64,000 nt of DNA, taken from the NCBI RefSeq assembly GCF_019468565.1, contig NZ_CP080521.1, forward strand, positions 4,154,001 through 4,218,000, read 5' to 3'. Origin of the DNA: Pseudonocardia sp. DSM 110487. GTDB lineage: Bacteria; Actinomycetota; Actinomycetes; Mycobacteriales; Pseudonocardiaceae. The notes under the pieces are model-generated. The model was not told where the DNA came from and did not search any database. It was given only the letters and a program-made list of their open reading frames with translations. A program made the translations under genes and the position numbers. Shown piece by piece: positions 59,944 to 64,000 of the stretch (its first letter is position 1; each line of letters starts with the position of its first letter).

Positions 59944-61173
59944 ATGCCTGTACCGACCAGCAAGATCCTCTTCCGCAACGTCAGCATCCTCGACTCCACC
60001 GGAGCCGACCCCTACCCGGGCGACGTCCTCGTCGAGGGCGATCGCGTCGCCGCGGTCGGCACCGTCGACCCGGGCACCACCGATGGTGCACGCGTCATCG
60101 AGGGGCGTGGCCGCACCCTGATGTCCGGGTTGTGCGACGCCCACACCCACTTCTCCTGGAACAACTCGGCCGACCTCGACGGGCTGGGCACCATGCCCGT
60201 CGAGGAGCACCTGCTGTTCTGCATCGAGTCGGCCCGCACCTACATCGACTCCGGCTACACCATGTGCCTCGGCGCCGCCTCGGCCAAGGACCGCCTCGAC
60301 GTGGTGTGCCGGGACGCGATCAACGCAGGCCGCATCCCCGGCCCCCGCTACCTGGCCAACGGCCCGGAGATCGCCGTGACCGGCGGCGCGCTGATCAAGT
60401 CGATCACCAAGTTCGCCGACGGGCCGGAGGGCATGCGTAAAGCCGTGCGCGAGCTCGTCGACCTCGGGGTCGACCAGATCAAGCTCTCGATGACCGGCGA
60501 GGAGATCACCGGCACAAAGCGTGCCGAGGACACCTACTTCTCCGACGAGGAGGTCGCCGCCGCCGTCGCCGAGGCGCACCGACGCGGCAAGCGCGTCTGC
60601 GCCCACGCCCGCTCAGCGGAGAGCGTGAAGATGTGCTTGCGGCACAAGGTCGACATCATCTACCACGCCAGCTTCACCGACGCCGAGGGCATGGACATGC
60701 TCGAGGCCAACAAGGACTGGGTCTTCGTCGCGCCCGGCATCAACTGGCTCGTCGCGACGCTCTACGAGGCCGAGTCGTTCGGGTTCCCGCAGGAGGCCGC
60801 CGAGGCCGTCGGGTACAAGCGCGAGCTGGAGATCGCCACCAAGGGCCTGCGTGAGATGCACCGGCGCGGGATCAAGGTCCTGCCCGGCGGCGACTACGGC
60901 TTCGCCTGGACGCCGCACGGCACCTACGCCCGCGACCTGCAGCACTTCGTCGAGCTGCTGGGCTTCACCCCGATGGAGGCGATCATCTCCGCTACCGCGT
61001 TGGGCGGCGAGATCATGCTGCGGCCCGACGAGCTGGGCAAGGTGCAGCCCGGCTACCTGGCGGACCTGCTACTCGTCGACGGCGACCCGCTCGCCGACAT
61101 CACGGTCCTGCAGGAGCACGACCGGCTCCACTGCATCATGAAGGACGGCCAGTTCCACAAGGAACCCGCCTGA
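59944..61173 (+). CDS. Amidohydrolase family protein (imidazolonepropionase-like)
   Basis: A 409-residue metal-dependent hydrolase. The HxH motif is in CDAHTHFSW, a probable carboxylated Lys in QIKLSMTGE, later His ligands in VCAHARS and IIYHASF and the Asp in PGGDYGFAW. It groups with prolidase/imidazolonepropionase-like amidohydrolases that open amides or lactams. The ATG at 59944 has GAGGAGGG and is 74 bp after the hydrolase gene. It may open a ring or amide whose product goes to the two preceding enzymes. Confidence 0.92.
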   Translation: MPVPTSKILFRNVSILDSTGADPYPGDVLVEGDRVAAVGTVDPGTTDGARVIEGRGRTLMSGLCDAHTHFSWNNSADLDGLGTMPVEEHLLFCIESARTYIDSGYTMCLGAASAKDRLDVVCRDAINAGRIPGPRYLANGPEIAVTGGALIKSITKFADGPEGMRKAVRELVDLGVDQIKLSMTGEEITGTKRAEDTYFSDEEVAAAVAEAHRRGKRVCAHARSAESVKMCLRHKVDIIYHASFTDAEGMDMLEANKDWVFVAPGINWLVATLYEAESFGFPQEAAEAVGYKRELEIATKGLREMHRRGIKVLPGGDYGFAWTPHGTYARDLQHFVELLGFTPMEAIISATALGGEIMLRPDELGKVQPGYLADLLLVDGDPLADITVLQEHDRLHCIMKDGQFHKEPA

Positions 61174-61225
61174 GGCTGTCGTCGGATCACTCGTCGATCG
61201 GGTCCTCCCGGTCGTCGCCACCGGA

Positions 61226-61663
61226 TCAGTCCAGGCAGAACTCGTTGCCCTCCGGGTCGGCCATCACGATGTGACCGCCCGCGAGCGGGGGAGCGGGCTC
61301 GTGGCGCTCGATCCGGGTGGCGCCTCGGGAGACGAGCCGCTCGGCCTCGGCCTCGAGCGCCGCCATCCGCGCATCGCCCTCGAGCCCGGGCGCGGCGCGC
61401 ACGTCGAGGTGCACGCGGTTCTTGACCTGCTTGCCCTCCGGCACCCGCTGGAAGAACAGCCGCGGCCCTGAGCCGTCGGGGTCGATCACCGCCGAGGCGT
61501 CGTTGCGCTTCTCCGGCGGCACGCCGAACGCCTCCAGGGCCTGATCCCACGAGTCGAATCCCTGGGGCGGCGCCTGCACCTGGTAGCCGAGGACGTCGGC
61601 CCAGAACGTCGCCAACCCGGCCGGGTCGGCACAGTCGAAGGTGATCTGGACGTCGCGGGCCAT
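61226..61663 (-). CDS. VOC-family (glyoxalase-like) protein
   Basis: A 145-residue vicinal-oxygen-chelate protein of the Glyoxalase_6 type: QITFDCADPAGLATFWADVLGY at the start, LFFQRVPEGKQVKNRVHLDV in the middle and MADPEGNEFCLD at the end. The metal or ligand site is not defined. Its ATG lies 1 bp after the DinB stop, so the two form a small operon under the divergent WYL regulator. Role unknown. Confidence 0.9.
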   Translation of the reverse strand: MARDVQITFDCADPAGLATFWADVLGYQVQAPPQGFDSWDQALEAFGVPPEKRNDASAVIDPDGSGPRLFFQRVPEGKQVKNRVHLDVRAAPGLEGDARMAALEAEAERLVSRGATRIERHEPAPPLAGGHIVMADPEGNEFCLD

Positions 61664-61664
61664 G

Positions 61665-62237
61665 TCAGCTCGCCTCCCGTCGGGTGTGCAGGTAGAGGTC
61701 GCGGAGCAGGCAGACCTCGGCCAGGTGGTGGATCAGCTCGCGGTTGATGTGCAGCACCAGCGTTGCGAGGGGAAGCTCCGCATACGGACCCTCCGCCTCC
61801 CCGCACGGACGCGTGAGGCCGGCTTCGCCGAGCGACTCGACCCCGGCCAGCCACGTGGCGTACTCGTCGTCGAGCTGGGCCAGCGCCGCGGCCGCGGTCG
61901 GGGCGTACTCGAACGACTGGTAGTCGGTGGCCGCACGGCCGAAGTGCGACGCGTTGCGCATCGCGAGCACGCCGACGATCACGTGCCCGAGCCGCCACGC
62001 GATGGTCGTGAACGGTGCCGGGACGGGCTGCGGAATCGCGTAGTCGATGGCCACCGTGCCGGATCCGACCTGCATCGGTGCGGTGCCGGTGCCAGGCGGG
62101 CGCACGCTCCAGCTGCCGGGCGCCGGTTCCCAGAAGTACTCGTCGTCGGTGAGCCCGTCGAGGCGGTCGCGTAGCTGGTGGGTCCAGTGCCAGTCGATCT
62201 GATCGCGTAGCAGGGAGTTCCAGGTCTGGTCGGTCAC
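61665..62237 (-). CDS. DinB-family protein
   Basis: A 190-residue four-helix DinB/YfiT-like protein. The His metal ligands are probably in AWRLGHVIVGVL and INRELIHHLAEV. DinB-like proteins are often thiol-dependent enzymes or stress proteins in actinomycetes. I start at the GTG at 62237, 8 bp after GGGAGG; a GTG two codons earlier is less well spaced. It is followed directly by the VOC gene and faces the WYL regulator. Confidence 0.85.
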   Translation of the reverse strand: MTDQTWNSLLRDQIDWHWTHQLRDRLDGLTDDEYFWEPAPGSWSVRPPGTGTAPMQVGSGTVAIDYAIPQPVPAPFTTIAWRLGHVIVGVLAMRNASHFGRAATDYQSFEYAPTAAAALAQLDDEYATWLAGVESLGEAGLTRPCGEAEGPYAELPLATLVLHINRELIHHLAEVCLLRDLYLHTRREAS

Positions 62238-62268
62238 GGCCACAGCCTCCCGCGAATACCGGACAGAT

Positions 62269-62291
62269 TCGTTCCGTGATTCGTGGAACGA
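62269..62291. promoter_or_regulatory. Dyad operator for the WYL regulator
   Basis: TCGTTCC (62269-62275) and GGAACGA (62285-62291) form a perfect 7-bp inverted repeat with a 9-bp spacer in the 61-bp gap between divergent DinB and WYL genes, 7 bp from the regulator start, so autorepression is likely. Confidence 0.6.
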
Positions 62292-62298
62292 TGAACGC

Positions 62299-63264
62299 GT
62301 GTCCGTGGAGGCGACCACCGAGCGGGTGCTGCGGTTGCTGGCGCTGCTGCAGCGGCGGCCGTCGTGGACCGCCGCCGAGCTCGCGGCGGAGCTGGGGGTC
62401 ACCGACCGCTCGGTGCGTCGCGACGTGGAGCGGCTGCGCGCGCTCGGCTATCCCGTGCACGCGACGGCGGGAGTCGGCGGCGGTTACCAGCTCGGCGCGG
62501 GCAGCCGGCTGCCGCCGCTGCTCCTCGACGAGGAGGCGATCGCGACGGCGGTCTCCCTGCGGATGGCGTCGGGCGGCACGGTTGCCGGTGCGGGTGAGGC
62601 GGCTCTGCGGGCGCTCGCGAAGCTCGACCAGGTGATGCCGCCGCGGCTGCGCGCCGAGGTGCGGGCGGTGCACGGCGCCACCGAGACCCTCGTCGGCCCT
62701 GGCGTCGAGATCGACGCGGAGCTGCTGGTGACGCTCGCGCGGGCGTGCCGGGACGCCGTGCGCGTCCGGTTCCGGTACGCCGCCCGCGACGGTGCGGAAC
62801 GCGAGCGGACGGTGGAGCCGGTGCGGATGGTCGCCACCGCCCGCCGCTGGTACCTGATGGCATGGGACGTCGACCGCGACGGCTGGCGCACCTTCCGGCT
62901 GGACCGGATGCGCGAGGTGGTCGCGACGACGTGGCGCTTCCGGCCGAGGGAGCACCCGGACCCCGTCGCCTACGTGCAGCGTTCGGTCACCGAGGCGCCG
63001 TACCGCTACCTCGCCCGAGTGCGGCTGCGCGCCAGAGCCGGTGAGGTGCGGGAACTCGTGCCGCCCCAGGTGGCACGGGTCGAGGATGATCGCGACGGGT
63101 GGTGCGTGCTCGTCGTCGGCGGGGTGGACCTGGACTGGCTCGCCGTGCACATCGCGCGGCTGGGCTTCGAGGCCGAGGTGCTGGAACCTCCGGAGCTGCG
63201 CGAGGCCGCCGCCCAGCTCGCCCGCCGCGTCGCGGCGCTGTCCTTGCCGGGGCAGACGGCCTAG
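62299..63264 (+). CDS. YafY-type WYL-domain transcriptional regulator
   Basis: A 321-residue regulator with an N-terminal winged helix (SWTAAELAAELGVTDRSVRRDVERLRALGYPVH, then GVGGGYQLG) and a WYL domain (VRMVATARRWYLMAWDVDRDGWRTFRLDRM) that may sense a nucleotide or nucleic-acid ligand, followed by the WCX extension. It probably controls the divergent DinB/VOC genes and itself through the dyad at 62269-62291. The GTG start lies at 62299 without a strong ribosome site. Confidence 0.93.
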   Translation: MSVEATTERVLRLLALLQRRPSWTAAELAAELGVTDRSVRRDVERLRALGYPVHATAGVGGGYQLGAGSRLPPLLLDEEAIATAVSLRMASGGTVAGAGEAALRALAKLDQVMPPRLRAEVRAVHGATETLVGPGVEIDAELLVTLARACRDAVRVRFRYAARDGAERERTVEPVRMVATARRWYLMAWDVDRDGWRTFRLDRMREVVATTWRFRPREHPDPVAYVQRSVTEAPYRYLARVRLRARAGEVRELVPPQVARVEDDRDGWCVLVVGGVDLDWLAVHIARLGFEAEVLEPPELREAAAQLARRVAALSLPGQTA

Positions 63265-63397
63265 CTACGTCCCGGAGCGCAGGGCCGCACCGGCAGGTAC
63301 CGCGGGCGCGGTATCCGGGATCGCCTCCTGAGCGGGACGCGCCGGTATGCCCGATTCCGGATCGTGAGGACTCCGATCCGAACAAGGGAGATGCACC

Positions 63398-64000
63398 ATG
63401 GCCGTCCCCGCTTCTGCCCGGAACCGGTCCGCGCCGCAGCTCGGCGCCGCCGTCCTCGCGCCCATCGGCTTTCTCGGGGCGTTCCTCGCGGTGGGCCCGG
63501 TGTCCGGCGCGTTCGCGGACAGGCCGTTGCCGATGCCCGACGCGCCGGTCTCGGAGGTGGCCGCGTACTACGCGGCGAACCCCCTCTCGATCATGCTCAC
63601 CGCGGGTCTGCAGGTCCTCTCGGTGGCCTGTCTGGCGGTGTTCGTCGGCTTCCTCGCGCCGGCCCTGCGCGCGGTCGGCGCCGCGTGGCTGCCGCGCGTC
63701 GGCTACCTGTCCGTCGCCGCCATGGTGGTGTCGTCCGCGCTGTCGGTGACGCTCGTGATGCTCGTGACGTCGGTGACCGACGCCGCGGTCGTGGCGCTGC
63801 GCCAGGCGAACTTCTACGCGGGCGGCGTGGTCGCCGTCGTGACGCTCGGCGTGTTCGTCCTCGGCTCGGCGATGCTCCTCGGCCGCGAGCGCCTGTTCGG
63901 TGCGCCCACCCGCTGGTTCGGCCTCGTGGCAGGCGGGATCGCGGTGCTGTCCGTCCTGTCGCTGGTCATCTACCCCGCCAGCATCGCCCTCCCGGCCGGG
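63398..64000 (+). CDS. Membrane protein, truncated by window edge
   Basis: A frame open from the ATG at 63398 (GGGAG 7 bp upstream) to the right edge, at least 201 residues. It has six hydrophobic stretches (first LGAAVLAPIGFLGAFLAVGP, then FADRPLPMPDAPVSEVAAYY as an outer loop, then LSIMLTAGLQVLSVACLAVFVGFL and more). The layout resembles DUF4386-like actinomycete membrane proteins, but I am not sure of the family. The stop codon lies beyond the window. Confidence 0.8.
   Translation, partial: MAVPASARNRSAPQLGAAVLAPIGFLGAFLAVGPVSGAFADRPLPMPDAPVSEVAAYYAANPLSIMLTAGLQVLSVACLAVFVGFLAPALRAVGAAWLPRVGYLSVAAMVVSSALSVTLVMLVTSVTDAAVVALRQANFYAGGVVAVVTLGVFVLGSAMLLGRERLFGAPTRWFGLVAGGIAVLSVLSLVIYPASIALPAG

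Overview
The window is about 72% GC, rich in GTG starts, GTGA stop/start overlaps and compact divergent regulator/enzyme pairs. It carries an MbtH protein, an ECF41-type sigma factor and an enhancer-binding-protein-like regulator without the sigma-54 contact motif. Together these point to a filamentous actinomycete, most likely of the Pseudonocardiaceae (Pseudonocardia or Amycolatopsis-like). The genus is inference; no rRNA or intact tRNA gene was seen to test it.

Layout. 0-8 kb: the 3' end of a nonribosomal peptide synthetase (E-C-A-T-C-A-T-TE) followed by mbtH. The hand-read specificity codes fit N5-hydroxyornithine then glycine, so this is probably the terminal enzyme of a hydroxamate siderophore pathway. 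8-15 kb: an SDR/MmyB-type regulator pair, then a xylose/ribose-type ABC importer with a ROK sugar kinase, faced by a divergent ROK repressor. 15-20 kb: M48 protease, a first TerC protein, and about 1.8 kb without recognisable genes that contains a 1.05 kb element bounded by inverted repeats. 20-31 kb: ordinary small operons and regulators (hydrolase/LacI, TrmO, NmrA/DUF1772/LysR, methyltransferase/HxlR, DUF4870, YceI, ECF41 sigma factor, gamma-carbonic-anhydrase-like protein). A second TerC gene here lies behind a likely manganese (yybP-ykoY) riboswitch.

31-41 kb: a probable amine-catabolism block (amidohydrolase, TetR, flavin amine oxidase, small dimeric barrel protein, APC permease, AraC, aldehyde dehydrogenase, IclR). 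40.7-42.8 kb: a decayed accessory patch with an orphan Imm7-type immunity gene, a lipoprotein, a tRNA-Lys-like remnant and an IS630-type transposase remnant. 42.8-47 kb: HMG-CoA-lyase-like enzyme, class III CoA transferase and GntP-type permease with an XRE-cupin regulator; together they could take up, activate and cleave a 3-hydroxy-3-methyl dicarboxylate.

47-57 kb: an AtzA-type amidohydrolase, a beta-hydroxyacid dehydrogenase fused in frame to an NTF2-like domain, an MFS pump/WrbA/MarR unit, and a Baeyer-Villiger monooxygenase/hydrolase operon facing an AcoR-like activator (ketone to ester to acid plus alcohol). 57-64 kb: a small secreted protein, a GntR regulator facing an FAH-family/hydrolase/amidohydrolase operon through phased ATTGGT repeats, a VOC/DinB pair opposite a WYL regulator, and a membrane protein cut by the right edge.

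The window is dominated by catabolic modules, each with its own local regulator and usually a visible dyad operator. I did not find CRISPR arrays, phage genes or an intact transposase. Nothing here is unambiguously a new system. The best candidates for a second look are the phased repeats at 58.1 kb, the inverted-repeat element at 17.8 kb, the fused gene at 48.7-49.9 kb, the decayed patch at 40.7-42.8 kb and the altered NRPS condensation motif.
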